64,000 nt of DNA from Isoetes taiwanensis (GCA_021234155.1 JAJEKV010000093.1:3690867-3754866), one strand, 5' to 3'. Numbered from the stretch's first letter, positions 11,395 to 24,155 are shown. A program made the numbers and translations. The notes: generated by a model not told the origin, from the letters alone.

Positions 11395-11640
11395 AGGAAT
11401 AGAGCACATCCTTCGGCTCTGCTTCTTCGGCTCTGCATCTGGCTACACAAGTCAGAGGAAAGCGATCTGCCACAACCTTGCATGAATTCTTTGCTTTTTA
11501 AGGGTCAGTATGCGAGAATAGAGCCCATCCTTTGGCTCTCTGCTTCTTCGGACTCGCTTTCTGCTATGCTTCTTCGGCTCTGCATTCGGCTACACAAATC
11601 AAAGAAAAGCGACATGTATGCAAAGTTCCTTGGCCTTCTT
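11395..11640. repeat. Imperfect tandem duplication, about 125-170 bp
   Basis: 'aatagagc.catccttcggct', 'tgcttcttcgg', 'ggctacacaa' and 'gaaaagcga' recur in order. The second unit carries an extra 'tctgcttcttcgg' iteration. Confidence 0.65.
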
Positions 11641-11774
11641 GGGTCTTGCTTTAGTAAAGAAATTTTGCACGAAAATGAACCCTAAAATGCATTAGGTCGA
11701 GGCCTGCATGCTTCAGCTTTCGAAATTGATAGGTGAACCATTGGAAATTGGCATCAAAATCAACGCCAGCGTAT

Positions 11775-11900
11775 GTGCACTCTAGATGTACCGATTAGTA
11801 CGTCTCATGGAATACCGTCATCAAATCATATAAAAACCTTAAGGAAAAAAGTATAAAAATACAAAAGAAATCCCCTGTTATTTTGCTACATATTTATACT
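11775..11900. repeat. Dispersed repeat 'gtgcactctagatgta', copy A
   Basis: 'gtgcactctagatgtac', 'aaatcata..aaaaccttaa' and 'gctacatatt.atac' recur in the same order at about 39510-39650. A weaker inverted relative lies at about 22085-22175. Confidence 0.65.
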
Positions 11901-12311
11901 AAATTCACCAAATTAATGGACATTCTGTAGTAGGAGATCTTAATTTTTGGTGAGAAATCTTAATTCTACTAAATTCGTTTCTATAAAAGAGTTTGAAAAA
12001 TAGACAACATCTATTGTTTAAAAGTAGACAAAGGATGATAAAGTCATCACTGAAGTGTAACATACCTTAATGGATACACTAGGTCCCGTTATGCCCCCGA
12101 CATGGGTGATATGGGTTACTACAGACATGGAGGATGTCAGCATGGGCACATGATACGCGCAAGGTGATGTAACTGTCCCGATTTGTACGTACAACACAAG
12201 GAATGTTACATGTATGTTCAAAGCCCATTAAGACATTAATGTATTGTTACATTTAAACCATTAGTGGGATTTTTAATCCCGTGATATCGTTCTTTGCTCT
12301 CTCTTTTGTTT
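11901..12311. other. No gene recognised
   Basis: AT-rich sequence. A short minus frame at 12018-12221 has no signature. Confidence 0.4.
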
Positions 12312-12365
12312 GGGTCCCATAGGCCAATAGGTCTCCGTGGATGATTAAAAAATCTATTCTATTCC
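12312..12365 (+). mobile_element. Non-LTR retroelement 3' terminus with pentanucleotide tail
   Basis: 'gggtcccataggccaatagg', 'tctccgtggatgatta' and a short (CTATT) tail match the 3' ends at 30594-30660 (plus) and, as the reverse complement, at 20903-20985 and about 61112-61150. This is a family of non-LTR 3' ends with microsatellite tails. Confidence 0.65.
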
Positions 12366-12384
12366 ATTCATTAAGACTTGGGAA

Positions 12385-12505
12385 TGTTACTGCATACGGT
12401 AGGACCCAAAAAGCTAGTATATCTCATGAACAAGTACCATTGGATATAAATAATATGGAGCCAATGCATACATGTCTTACTTGCATGTAATCATTTATAT
12501 CTTCA
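12385..12505. repeat. Dispersed repeat, copy at 12.4 kb
   Basis: Partner of 4465-4610, sharing 'ggtaggacccaaaaa', 'ataaataatatggag' and 'cttgcatgtaa'. Confidence 0.55.
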
Positions 12506-13260
12506 TAAAGAAATACTGCTCCCAAAATTTGACCATAGATTTCTAATTTAGCAATTAAACCTAATTTACGTTAACAAGTACTCCAAAGCTTTTGGTCCTG
12601 CTGCTGTATCTCAACAAAGGATTTAATTTTATTTATTTTTTAAATCCGATGGAAGCCCTGATGACATAGGTTTTTTTTTGTTACCTTTTGCTGCGTTGCG
12701 TATAATAAAGTGGTATTTACACATTACCGGATGCAAGGCAAGGGTGATGACTGAGCCGGGAGGTGGCAAGTCCACTACCGAGTCTTGCTTGTAGTGATAC
12801 TTATATGATTGGAAAATTATAGTTTAAGAACTATTTTAACAAAATTCCTTTTACAATTGATGAATTAGCAAGCACTATTTAGAGAACAAATTGATTAAGG
12901 GTATAGTACCATTTACCTTTGTGTTTATTTCCCAATATCTAGCTCATTTAGCATAACCTCACTTGTTTCAAAGTATCTATAGTTCATGATCCTTATTTCC
13001 TATAGTAGACGCCTTAAATCTACCACAATAGAGTTTCCTATATGTACCAGTTTTCCTCAACTGCACTTGAGTATGCTCACAACTTAGATTGTAGAATAGA
13101 TAGAAAGTTTATATAGAAGAAAATATATGGCACAAGGTTCTTGTCCACTCATATGGATCTACTTTCAAAAGGTGTACACTATCCTTGGCTCGGATCTGCT
13201 TTGGTTTAATCTATTCGATCTCCGATCAATTGGTTAGGATTTTTATTAAGGCTTCAAACT
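12506..13260. other. No gene recognised
   Basis: AT-rich sequence; nothing supportable seen. Confidence 0.4.
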
Positions 13261-13625
13261 TCGGCATAAGGTGGTGGGTTACGGCTATGATCATCGCGTT
13301 ATCCGCCGATAGCTTCTAATCAGCGAAAAACTCTGCATTAACTGGTAAGGAATAATAGTCTTGGTCTTTTATAAGGTTTCAAATCTCCGCTTGTAGATCG
13401 TTGGCTGAAGCAAAATGCCGGATTGATCTGATCGGATCTACTCGGCATAAGGTAATTGGGTTACGGCTATGATCATCGGCGTTATCCGCCCGATAGCTTC
13501 TAATCAAAAAAGCTTCTGCATTAAGCGGTAAGGAATAATAGTCTTGGTCTTTTATAAGGTTTCAAATCTCCGCTTGTAGATCGTTGGCTGAAGCAAAATG
13601 CCGGATTGATCTGATCGGATCTACT
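13261..13625. repeat. Tandem duplication, unit about 181 bp, nearly identical
   Basis: 'tcggcataaggt' starts at 13261 and 13442. About 100 bp from 'ggtaaggaataatagtcttg' to 'gatctgatcggatctac' is identical in both. The few differences lie in CG-containing words (for example 'atcgcgttatccgccga' against 'atcggcgttatccgcccga'). Confidence 0.9.
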
Positions 13626-16600
13626 CTGCTGTTGGATGCTCTGCTCTCTTTTGCTCATCCTAGAGTTTCTGTCTTCTGTTGCTTTTGTCGCAATCTCCTT
13701 ACTTCTCTTAACATAGTAGGTCCCATTTTATTATATTTGTGACCTTCCAATATAAAATAAAAGGGCTTTCCTTTCAAATAGTATCTTCTTTTAATTAGAT
13801 TCAAAGATAATTCTTATAATATTATCCCTTGTCTCCTTAATTAAATAATATTAGATTCCTTTTTGAATGATTTTGATCAAAGATCTTTGAAATAAAGTAT
13901 AATTTTTGCTATGTTTGTTGAAGATTTCTTGGTCCAAAACAACAATTTTCCCGTTGACATTAGTAAGGTTTTGAAGAGGTCTTATAGATCTATACTATTG
14001 GTTTTTGGATTCGTTTTATCTCTCGGACTGATTTGGATCAGATCTGATCCTAGTACAAATTGCTTTATTTTATTGACTACTAGTGAGTTCACATAGCTTG
14101 TGTTTTATCATGGCAATTACAAGAAGCAGCAGCAATAAGGTTCATCGGCCACCACAATCTTTAAAATGGTCAAAAAAAGGTCTTCACGCATTCTAATAGT
14201 TTTATGCAGAGAGATATTTCTTGCCTCATAAAGTTTTTCCCCGAACTTCGGCCTCGGCACGGCACTTTCGAGCAGTGGTGGGTGTTTTGCCTTCTAAACT
14301 ATTTGGTCCTTAGAGGCCATTGTTGGACAAGGACAATAGATTTGGTATTGCAGAATATTTAGTTCTAAACAACCTTTGTCAGTTATATCTTCTTCAAGAT
14401 ATGCACAGCAATAGAATGACCTTATTCATGTTTTAGATGCTCGGGTCCAACATTTGCGCTTTGCATTATAAAATCATGTTTCGGCAAACACTCGAGTGCA
14501 AGGGCATGGTCGAGTGTGATGCTCTCTCTGAAACCCCTTTTGGTAGCATGATTGTTTGTTGTTTGCTTCTATCAAGGACTAAGTTTCTTTTCCAACAAAC
14601 TCCCATAATTCTAGAAAAAGTTCTTCCAATGGTATGGTCACATGTCGATGCATCTCTCCTATCTTTTATCTTGTGAATGGAATGTACTCTATTGAGTTTC
14701 CAATAAAAGTCAACACAAGAGCATCAAATGCGAGAGATTATAACAAAGAGATCAAACCATCATGATGTACAACTCGGGGACAAAGGAAGCCTCACTATAC
14801 TGCATTACATAGGTCCATGTTTAAGAATAACCGACCAACTTGCATTCCAAATACATGGCGGGGAGTGGTGGGATGAACCTTGTATGCAAATACCCTTCAA
14901 GTCCATTGTCTCTTTGGAGGGCCTCTTACCATGGGTTCCAAACATGCATCCGCACCAAGAAGCTAAGCACTGTGAGGAAGCCCCGCCCGATCCTGGAGCA
15001 CAAGAACATACCATAGGCGGAGATGACATGAACATGCCAAAGCAACCTAGGCCACCCGAACCTAGAAACCCAACCCCGAAGCTCAAGTACACAATAAAAT
15101 ACCAAAACAATGGTGGAACAACTTTGCAAAAGGCGTGGCGTATGATACTCATTATATAATTACTTCTGGTGTCTAAGATTTACTCTAAGCCCCTTACAGG
15201 GTTGCCCATACACCTACTTACAAAAATTTGAAAACTTTTGTTTTGGTGTGTTATGTCACATATAATCTATTAAATATAGCATAAATCCATAACACACCAA
15301 AACAAAAGAATTTCAATTTTTTTTTTCAATACAAAGCTTGAGTAGGGTTTTGCTTTTAAAAAAAAAAAAAACACAACATCTCTATTTTTTTGACAAAACA
15401 GAACTATGGCTATTGATCTTGAAAAAACATCCCCTAGGCTCCTCCGGATTGCAAATCATCGTCATAACTAGGAGCTCCAACTCTTTATACTGTTTGTGAG
15501 GCCCCGCTACAAACAACCACTCCAAATGCATAAGGAAGGGATGGACCCACGAAATATAGCAAAACAATATAACATGTAGCTATAAAGGCTTTCCTTTTAT
15601 TAGCTTCAATATCTATCTTTATATAAATTCTATTCTTTATATAAAGAGTCCACCTTTATCATACCATATATAAAGCAGTAACATTTCTGTTCTTAAAAAA
15701 TAGGAAGTATTTTTCTCACTGAGACGGGCGATGGGGCCGACCGTATACTTATATTGCGTTTCTAAATGCAAGAAAAGAGAAAAACCAAGGATGTCGCGTT
15801 CTTCCCCGCAAGCAATCCGCCCTGCTCCAATTAGGGCGAAGTTTTTTGCCATAGCCAAGCCGGGCTCGTCCTTATTGCTCAAACCTCGAACCCGGAGGTG
15901 CCAAAATGCAAAATGTCTTCTGTGGTGGGCTTCGGTGGGGGTGGGGTTCGGAAGTTTTATTGGCGATTCTTGACGCCTTCTTCTTATTTGATTCTTTTAC
16001 GCTTGATTCTTCCGGCGGCAATGGCTGAAGGGGCGATGTTGGCCATGAATCTCTAAGGGTCTTATTTGAGGTACAAAATGAAAGGTGCATTTTGCCCCTT
16101 TTGCATGATTCGGCTTTTGCATCCGAGCTATGGCGTATTATATCCTTCTGGCGGACTCGACCCACCAGATTCGCGGTATTTTTGGTCGAATGGCGGATTT
16201 TGCGAGTTTAGAAGGCTGGTGCAGGCCGCGGAAAATCTGGGAACAAAGCGCCCAGCGGCTGGCTATGGGAGAGGGTACAATGGCGGATGGGGTCGATCAG
16301 TTTTAGGTTGTGGATCCAGTTCTTTGTAATTATTCTACCAGGATTGTTGGTTGCTTGCCCATTCTTTTGGGAGCGAAAGGGTTGTCCTTAATGTTAGTGC
16401 TTACGAGCTGAAAATTCCTTTCACTCATATTTGATTTTGGTTTGAATTGAGAGAGCATTCAATATACCTCATTCTTTAGTTTGCATCTATAGAGCGATCT
16501 TTTGCAAAGAAAATTTCATTATCATTTGTATTGCTCTACATGCACAAGGCCTAGTTTACTAGATGCAAAATCTGCCATTGGATAGCGGATTTGGGCGTGG

Positions 16601-16640
16601 GGGAAGCGAGTTGTTATGCGGCCGCACATCAATGCCAAGG
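13626..16640. other. Region without a recognised gene; one 144-codon open frame
   Basis: A plus frame at 14728-15159 (MREIITKRSN to RMILII) is open for 143 residues but is matched by open frames on the opposite strand, so it may be compositional. It has a Pro-rich stretch (KQPRPPEPRNPTPK) and no domain I know. A palindromic pair of 'cacaccaaaacaaaag' words lies near 15235 and 15295. 15725-16330 is GC-richer, with open frames on both strands and no family match. Confidence 0.4.
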
Positions 16641-16674
16641 AAAGGTGGAGGTGCATGCATATAAGTAATATTAC

Positions 16675-17900
16675 AGCCAACTCCACGGGCTTCTGGAGGC
16701 GGAATCACTTCAAGACTCTAGAGGGGCGTTACAAGCTTTCATGGGAGAAAAGTCATCCAACAGGGCCTTTTACATTCTGACCATGGCAAGCTGTTACCCG
16801 GGCAAGTGTCGAGTTATCACTTAATCTTTGCATTTGGATTTTACGTTTGTGAGAGAAATAAATTTGTCAACCTAGATTCTTTTTCTTTAACTCACTTTGG
16901 CACATCTCAAATACAAGCACCTTGAAACAAACAAACTGGAAACTCCGGAGGCGCGGTGGAATAGGGGGATGCGATTTCCAACGATAAGGTTGGGGGCTGG
17001 CAATGGAAGCGAGCACTTGGATTTGTTGGGGGAAATGGCTTTGCTAGCAAATTTAGTGGAGGCAAGCCCCTTTGTTTACTGCGGAGTGTGAATGTAGGAG
17101 TCACTAATGGCCCTGCCTTATCAAACTTTGATGGTGAGGGTGTATATGCCATCTTTAATGTTGGTGATGCCCTTTTCATCGGTGACTACAATTCAAATGA
17201 GAAGGCAAGCAAGCTTATTGGAGCACACATCTTATCAGCGACGATTTCTCAAAAATGTATGTTTTGATATTTGCGGGACCTGTAAAAGCACGCACTTCAA
17301 TAATTCCAACCCCAACTCGTCATCGTTTGATCCCGAGGCTAAGGGCGGACATGATCTCCTTATTGGATTAATATCAAGAGATGGTAATTATTGTACAAAA
17401 CTTCTTCCCTCATGCCAACTCATCATTTTTACGTAATGGATATCTTTTATTTACGATTGCTTCGGTTTCAACTGCGACAATAGCTACGAGGATCACGGAA
17501 AGAAACTTGTTGGCACAATGCACTATAATAAAAGAGGGTTCTCTTACTTGATGAGTGCGTTGCATCTTCTGATTGTTATAGGGTGTTATGTACAGTTATT
17601 AAGCATGATGTAGCGCACCTTATCTAGTGACTTCCCTGACTGTCAATAGTAGTGACTTCCCGATTATTAATAGAAGTGCCGAGATATGCATTGTATGGCT
17701 TTACCAATCATTCGATTGCCTTCATGTAGGGCACATAAAATGAAAGTCAGTAGCTTATGTGCAAAGATATGCTGTTTGATTATGCTTTATGTGATGTTTC
17801 ACAACCGATGCACCGCGATTGCATGGGTAGCCCATAGTGAAGGCCTCTTTGCAGTTGTTCATGCAGATGGTAATCTCTATTTCTATGATAAGGTATACAC
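16675..17900 (+). pseudogene. WDR20-like WD40-repeat protein, broken N-terminal part
   Basis: WDR20-type WD40 proteins (creC relatives) act as deubiquitinase cofactors in fungi and animals; the plant role is less clear. Visible in order: HFKTLEGRYKLSWEKSHPTG near 16700-16757 (family: FKTPEGRYKLxYEKTHPAG), DHGK after a one-base shift, TLAHLKYKHL at 16890, RALGFVGGNGFASK near 17015, NFDGEGVYAIFNVGDALFIGDYNS at about 17130-17200, FNNSNP with FDPEAKGGHDLLIGL near 17297-17370, GKKLVGTMHYNKRG near 17500, and CTAIAWVAHSEGLFAVVHADGNLYFYDK ending at about 17892 before a GT. At least three frame changes are needed, and the C-terminal WD repeats are absent. Family assignment is firm; whether it is dead or badly sequenced is open. 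Confidence 0.8.
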
Positions 17901-19585
17901 TGAAGTAATTTCTTTCAATGTAAGGTCATGCATTAGTGGCTCTAAGTATAGCATGTTTAAGGTATTGGAAATTTGAGGATTGTGAGCGTCAATAGTTATA
18001 GGGCATGCAGTAGTTACAGGGCATGCAGTTCTATACTAGAAGTATTAAGTGGGAATTTGTATTCATAATTGTAAAAGAACCCCAACATCTACGTCCTTTA
18101 GACTTAGAATATATACGCACTAGAATCAGAACGCTTACCATTTGGGTGACCTAAACAGCTGCAACATCAACGAAAGGCATTTATGTCGAGAGAGGATTTT
18201 AGTGGTTACACAAACATAAGTAGAAATATGATAAGAGGAGAGATTAGCTCCCTTTTACCATTTAAACTAGCTTTATTGACCAAGATTTAGGTCCCAATCC
18301 TTTATTTTCATCTCCCAAATTGTTTTGAAGCATTCTTCTACTAATTCTCAAGTGATTGCAAACTTATTCTTCCTTTGCGTGGTACTCAATCCGGTGTTTT
18401 GCCTCAAGGTGTGCCTCTACTTATGGGCTCATACAAGAAAAGCAATAGGTGGCCTCTTACTTGATCTCTCGAGAAAAGATTCAAAAGAAGGTTTAGGGAA
18501 TTTTGGTAGGGATCTTTTAATGTTTATACAGTGTTATAACCTTTGGCAAACAATTTTAGCACCTCTCACATATGATAATATGATTGTTGCAACGAATTTA
18601 TGTTGCAATACTATAAACATTGACATTTTCTTTCAAATTTTGTACAAATCAATTTCAAGAAGAGGAAATAGTCTACTTTCTAAACTAGGTAGTTGAAATT
18701 CCTAGCAAACATTCCCTTTTTCTCAACCCACACTATAAACAACGTGATTGAAAAGAGAAATGTTCGCGGCCAAGGGGAAGGGAAAGCGTTAGCACGCTAG
18801 GCGCGATAAGTTTCTTGTATTTATAAATGGTCCACCTTTTTCTATTTTAGGCTTGATGCCATAATAATATCTTCTCGACCCTTAGATATTTTAATGGCCT
18901 TAGATAAGGTCCTTAAAACCAATGGTCCATTAAAAAAAACAACATTTTTTATTAAGAACTTTTTTCTTCAACCAAAATTTTGAAAAAAGCATTTGCCAAT
19001 GTAATTGGAGAAGAAAGCTTGAGGATGAAGACCATACTAGCAATCCAACATGTCGATGTAGCGTGCTCCATTTCTCTGGTTTAGATATAGGTCGAACTCC
19101 ACAGCACTTAGGTAAGGTTTTTAAAATTTCATATTAAAAACCATTTTCCTTAGCTAAGGGATTTATTAGTGCATCTAATGTAAGAACTCAAAACTTTCGC
19201 ACTTTCAGCTTAAAAATCTCTAAGGTCTTATGACTGCAACTTAGTAATATCTTAGTTGAATTCAACCATGTATAGAATGCAAATGCTTACTAATTGTCAC
19301 TACTTGCCATTATTATTCAGACCCGCTCTTCATGCTCGACTTTCCTCTGTTGACTAAAATTTTCCTTAAAGCCTTAAGCCAAAGCAACCCAATTCCATCA
19401 ATGGTTACCTAGCCTTATATTTCAACAAGCCAACAAAAAGATGGACTAAGGAATTATTAAACAAAGAAAAATTAGACTAAACAAAATTATGTCAGCGAAT
19501 AACACAACAAGCCAAAACAGTCCACTCCATCATCTTGCGGTTCCAAGTTTATGCAAAGGTTTTTCTTGTTTATGCTTGCTGCTCT
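17901..19585. other. No gene recognised
   Basis: A plus frame at 18325-18696 (123 residues) has no recognised motif. 17640-17675 contains a short 'tagtgacttcccg / tagtgacttccct' duplication. The last WDR20-like exons were sought here and not found. Confidence 0.4.
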
Positions 19586-19599
19586 CTTTTTTGTTTTGG

Positions 19600-19650
19600 G
19601 TGCAAATTGGTCTCGTGGGCGCTAAAAACCTATTCTATTCTATTTTTCTT
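19600..19650 (+). mobile_element. Non-LTR 3' terminus fragment with (CTATT) tail
   Basis: 'aaattggtctcgtgggcgct' followed by 'aaaaacctattctattctat' matches the shared 3' terminus of the family at 12312 and 30594. Only the last part is preserved. Open frames across it (19489-19881) are fortuitous. Confidence 0.5.
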
Positions 19651-19881
19651 CTAAAATCATGTTTTGGCATGTCGACCAAATTTGCCCTTGTTCTTAAATT
19701 TGGTCCTTTTTCAACCATTTCAACTTTGTCTCATTTCAATTTGCTCTTCCTCTTCTCTCAGCAGTACCTTATTCTCTTTGAATTGTTTCCAGGCAGGGGA
19801 GGGGCTTCTTCCTGCCTGGTTTGGCCAATTTGGCGTTGCTTTCCTGCTTGTCCTTTTAGGCCTTTAGCCTTCATCCTGTGA

Positions 19882-20902
19882 CCTTAGGTCCTCGATCCTA
19901 GTTTGTTAAGGAAGTCCTTTGGTATTGGGGGCTTTGTTGGTTTCATGCGAGGTTGCGGTGCAAGAATGTCATAGATAGGCTTCTCATTCATCTCGGTGAT
20001 TTCTACAATGGTGGGCCGGTGGATAGCCGCACATCATGCGAACTACCCACGAAAAAATAAAGGGAAATCAATTATATCACTTGGACCCCAAAACAAATAC
20101 AATGCTAATAGATGAGTGGCTGATGTACCCTAGAAAGCTTATCACCGGGATTAAAAACCCGCCCTTCCGGGTTTTCGAGGAAAAACCTAGTGATAAGCCT
20201 ACCCGGCAGGGGCTTAGACAAGCGTTAAGGCATAGAATCGCTCCCAAAAACCCCGCATGGGAAGTCAAAGCGGATGGCGTTAAGCCAGCACTGCACCTAC
20301 ACATCACCAACACAATAAACGAGAAACATACCAGAGAATAGCATCACCCAGTGGGTGGAAAGAAAGCATCACCCACCGGGTGGAAAAACATGATAAACAG
20401 AACTTGTACAAAATATAAACAAAGAAGGGGGAGGGTGGGTTCAAAGAGAATAAAGATGCTGCGAGAGAAGAGGAAGCTTAGATGAAAGCGTCAATGAAGA
20501 ACTACGCAATAAGTAGCAAACGCCCAACTTAGAAGAACGGCCTAAAACGATGCGGCGCATGCATCGACGATGCAATGCATGCATGCTCGTCTTGACAAGA
20601 ATGCCTTGGTCGTTTCACGCCGAATCGACGACATAGATGACATTGAAATCACTGTTTTCAAAGTACAGAGAGCGGATGCCTACATAAATATCTCATCTAT
20701 TTTAGACGCGAAACAACATTTGTTTCATCATTGTTTATTCTGGTAAGAGACCCGCAAAGAACACAAAAAACGGCCATAGATAGCCTTGTCATTTCATCCA
20801 ATGCCAGATTATACAATGTGTGGGAAAATCTTAATGGGGAGCCGACCATAGGAACAATGTCTAGCTACCCCATAAATGAAATAAGAAAATATGCAAAGGC
20901 AA
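19882..20902. other. Unassigned region with short repeated motifs
   Basis: 20144-20200 holds a short inverted motif ('aaaaacccgcccttccgggt') shared with 21225 and 49325. 20341-20392 holds two copies of 'gcatcaccca..gggtggaaa'. 20555-20600 is a run of gcatgc/gatgc words. No gene is recognised. Confidence 0.45.
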
Positions 20903-21360
20903 GATAAGATAAGATAAGATAAGATAAGTTTTTTATCGTCCACGAGAAACCTATCGGGTTATGGGACCAGAACAAAGAAAGAGGGCATGAGCCCCCAACA
21001 GAACAAAAAGGCCTAAGCCTAAATAAAAGTCTGACATGGAAACAAAGCCCCGTAACAAAACATGAAAGAAATAACAAAAAGAGCTAACTAATAAGGCACT
21101 ATGCATATCCCAGCCAAGGGTGCTCAGGCCAGTGGTCGCGAATGATAGCTGTGCCCCCTCTGTACACTGCCCATTTGTTCTGCATCCGAGCCAAGAGAGA
21201 GGACAATGGCGACAACTTCACATCGAGATAAAAAACCACGCGTTTCGGGTTTTCGAGGAAAACCCTAATGAGAAAATGGTGCCATGACCTCGAGGATGCC
21301 CCGAAGAGCAAGGTAGGAAATTGGTGAAGCCCGCCCAAAAGCAGCGCGATCAACGCCATG
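20903..21360 (-). mobile_element. 3' fragment of a non-LTR retrotransposon with (CTTAT)n tail
   Basis: On the minus strand a short frame (21359 to 21099, including WAVYRGGTAIIRDHWPEHPW) leads into a conserved terminus (gtcccataacccgatagg, gtggacgataaaaaa) and then five or six CTTAT units (20903-20930 on plus: agataagataag). The same protein and DNA words recur at 61100-61350 (QRGGTSIICDQWLK). Both are truncated LINE-like 3' ends, but the parent RT is not attached. Confidence 0.65.
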
Positions 21361-21554
21361 GAATGTGTGAAACCTGGAAAAAGGGAGAAATCCCTAAAAA
21401 GTATCCGTTAAATGTGATTCTAGGTACAACCATGGCAGGCGAGCACCCCCTAAGAAAATAGTCCCCAAAAAGCAAAAAAAGCCCATTAGACATTAGGAAA
21501 CATAAACAAACATATATAGAAATAGAAAACACCACCAAGAGGTGGAAAAAGAAA

Positions 21555-21660
21555 AATAACGTCACCTGCTGGTGGAAATCATCTAGCATCACCCAACGGG
21601 TGGAAAACTATAGATAGCATTGGGTGGCAAATAATTTGCATCAACCATGGGTAGAAAACC
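21555..21660. repeat. Short repeats 'gcatcacccaN2gggtggaaa'
   Basis: Three to four imperfect copies of a roughly 22-bp motif with internal CACCCA/GGGTG dyad. The same motif occurs twice at 20341-20392. Confidence 0.6.
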
Positions 21661-24155
21661 CCACTTGGTGAGCATTTTTTTTGGCAGCCAACTCAAAATT
21701 TTGCTCTAGTAAGTGCTTTACTACTAGATCTAGCTTCTCTAATTGACTGAGGTTTCGAATACCTCTAAAAGTCCTTTGTCTAGACCTGTTTTGTTCTGCC
21801 ATAAATTTTGGAATTTGAGTGTACATCTCATTGATAGTTGAGATCTTCATTAGAAACATACAAAGCGACTTCTTTTTCTTGGACCTTTGAAAAATGAAAA
21901 TGTCAATACATGTTAAAATATCAATATAATGTATACATGTTACCTTAAGTCCAACGTGTTAACAAGGACTGCATGTCTTTCCTGAGAAGATACAACGTCC
22001 TCTTCTTGCTCTGGATTTATAAATCCTGATTAGTAATTTGCATATAATATGTAGCATTATAACTTGGGGTTTTTTGTGTTTTTATCTTTGTTTTCTCTAA
22101 GGTTTTCATATGATTTGGTGGCGTATTCATCAGGGTGTACTAAATAGTATTTCTAGAGTGCACCCTTTTTAAGCCGTTGATTTTAGAAAAGGGCCAAATG
22201 TGGTGAATATCCTCCCATTAGTTTTAGGGTTTTTTTTAGGGTTGTGTTTTAGGGTTTTTTTTTAGGGTTGTGTTTTAGGTAATCTTCATCCACTAAAGCG
22301 GCATCGTCGAGTCTATTAGCACCTCTTTGATGTTCAAGTGCAACGATTTTAGGTATCTCTACCATTCGGCATCGGCAACATTTTTGATCGCCATAGCATT
22401 TGCATTTGGGTGGATTCAAACCCCACGCAACAAAAGCTTTGTGTATAGATTTGAGGGCTTGAATCTTGAGCTTTGCAAAACCGAACTTGGCTACATACAA
22501 ACGCGGTTTGTTTGCAAGCGAGGAGCATTAGCTGGTTTAAGTACTCTTCAAGAGGACGAGAAGGTTTCTTGCCCCATTTTCTCGAGAATTGACTTCTTTG
22601 TGAGTTTAGTATTTTTCTACATGACTCCTAGCCAAGGTTTATCTAGCAGACTAGCTTGGTATTGAGACCGCTCAATTATTGTTGGCCCATTCGATTATCA
22701 TTTATTTTGCAAACCCGACAAAGGGTGTGGCTAAAGGATTTGATCTTCTTTCTCCCTTGACTCCTTCTTTGCCGGTCTATGGGTAATCTTAAAGCTGTTA
22801 TCCTAGATAGTAGTTCTTATTGGTTCAGGTTATTTTAAATTGGCCTTATATGTGGGTGGGAAAGTCATAGGTGAGGAAAGCATTTGGTGCAAAATGGATT
22901 CAATTTGATGAAACTGCACTTGTGCTTCACCTTCAAAGCGTCTAAATTGCAAGCCTTTGAGAAGGCTTATGGTTATCTTGCCACTGAACTGAGTGGTGTG
23001 AAGCTTTGGTTGAGACATACTTTTGCCGACATTCCGCTGAAATATACAAGTGAGTGATTATCTCCGTGTAATTTGCAAATGCGTCTTTAAGCTTTCCAAA
23101 TAATTTATCTCAACTTCGTGCAATTCGGGACGTTGGATCGGGCTTGCAAAGTGTGGCTGCTATTGGAGTTGATTTGGTTCGTGGAACAAAGACATCCTTA
23201 ATTCTTCTTGGGCTGCATCCGGATGCTCAAATTCATTGAATTCACTTCCTTTTGCTTTTTTGCCTTTAATCGCTTCTCGCCTATTTTCAAGCGGATGAAA
23301 AGGAGAAGAGAATGGGCACCTTTGAGCGAGAGGATTAATCTCTTGTTGCTTTGAACCCTTAGGTCATACTTGAGCGAGTACACATTTACGGCTCGGCCTA
23401 CACAAAAAGGTTCAGCATGTCCGCCCTAATTTGATGCAAAAGTTCGATATGACCGTGATATCAACCATTCGGGGCATAAAGCCGGGTTCATTTATTCTTT
23501 AGGATGAAAAGTTGCTTTGCAAAATGCATCCGGCATTGACCGAGATATAAAGTTTGAGCTTTACTTTGTAGAGTACCCAGCTATCTAATACCATGCAATT
23601 AACCATTATTAAGTAAATCATTAAAATTGTCAAACAGTGGGACTCTTAGGGGTTTAATAGTAAACGCGGGGTCCTCTTTGGTAAGCTTGATTTATATCTA
23701 AGAGATATCCACTTGGTCTATAAAACTGAGACAACCCTAATAAGATAATCTATGACGCTTATTACCTCTAGATAGGACATTCATTTTGTTTCTTCTATTT
23801 TCATTGCCCTAATAATTGTGTCTCAGGTGGGTAGTTGCTTGCTATGTTCATCAGTCTCTTACATTCCTGAATCCCTTGTAAATCATTCATTGAAAGACGT
23901 AACGCACTGCCGCCAGAAACTCTTCATCGCCCATAACTCAGAGTAAATGTGCACATGCAAAGACAAAGAGTAGAATCATTGACATCTGTTTCATTCTCAA
24001 GTCCATCAGGACCCTTTACCATTGATTCAATGGTCCATATTGAATACTTATCTTGCAGAGACCTAGAACCATGAGTACAATTTGCAATATTTAGGCCCAT
24101 AAAGTTTATTTATGTTTGCTTTAGTTAGGGCCCGAAGGGCCCAAATTTTTTTTAA
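21661..24155. other. No gene recognised
   Basis: The minus frame 21641-21859 (RSRQRTFRGIRNLSQLEKLDLVVKHLLEQ) could be a fragment of a helical protein; no family was recognised. The plus frame 22327-22665 and the minus frame 22249-22500 overlap and have no signature. 22085-22175 carries a weak inverted relative of the 'gtgcactctagatgta' repeat. 22220-22282 has two copies of a tttttttagggttgtgtttt unit. Confidence 0.4.

Noticed and set aside
14728-15159. 143-residue open frame as a possible new gene
   Set aside because: Open frames of 115 and 67 residues overlap it on the other strand, no splice context or domain is visible, and composition alone can explain it.
19489-19881. 130-residue frame on plus
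   Set aside because: It runs through a non-LTR 3' terminus and its CTATT tail, so it is a fortuitous frame over repeat DNA.
22220-22282. Interstitial telomeric repeat (TTTAGGG)
   Set aside because: Only a few ttttagggttg words in a 24-bp duplication with long T-runs; not a true TTTAGGG array.
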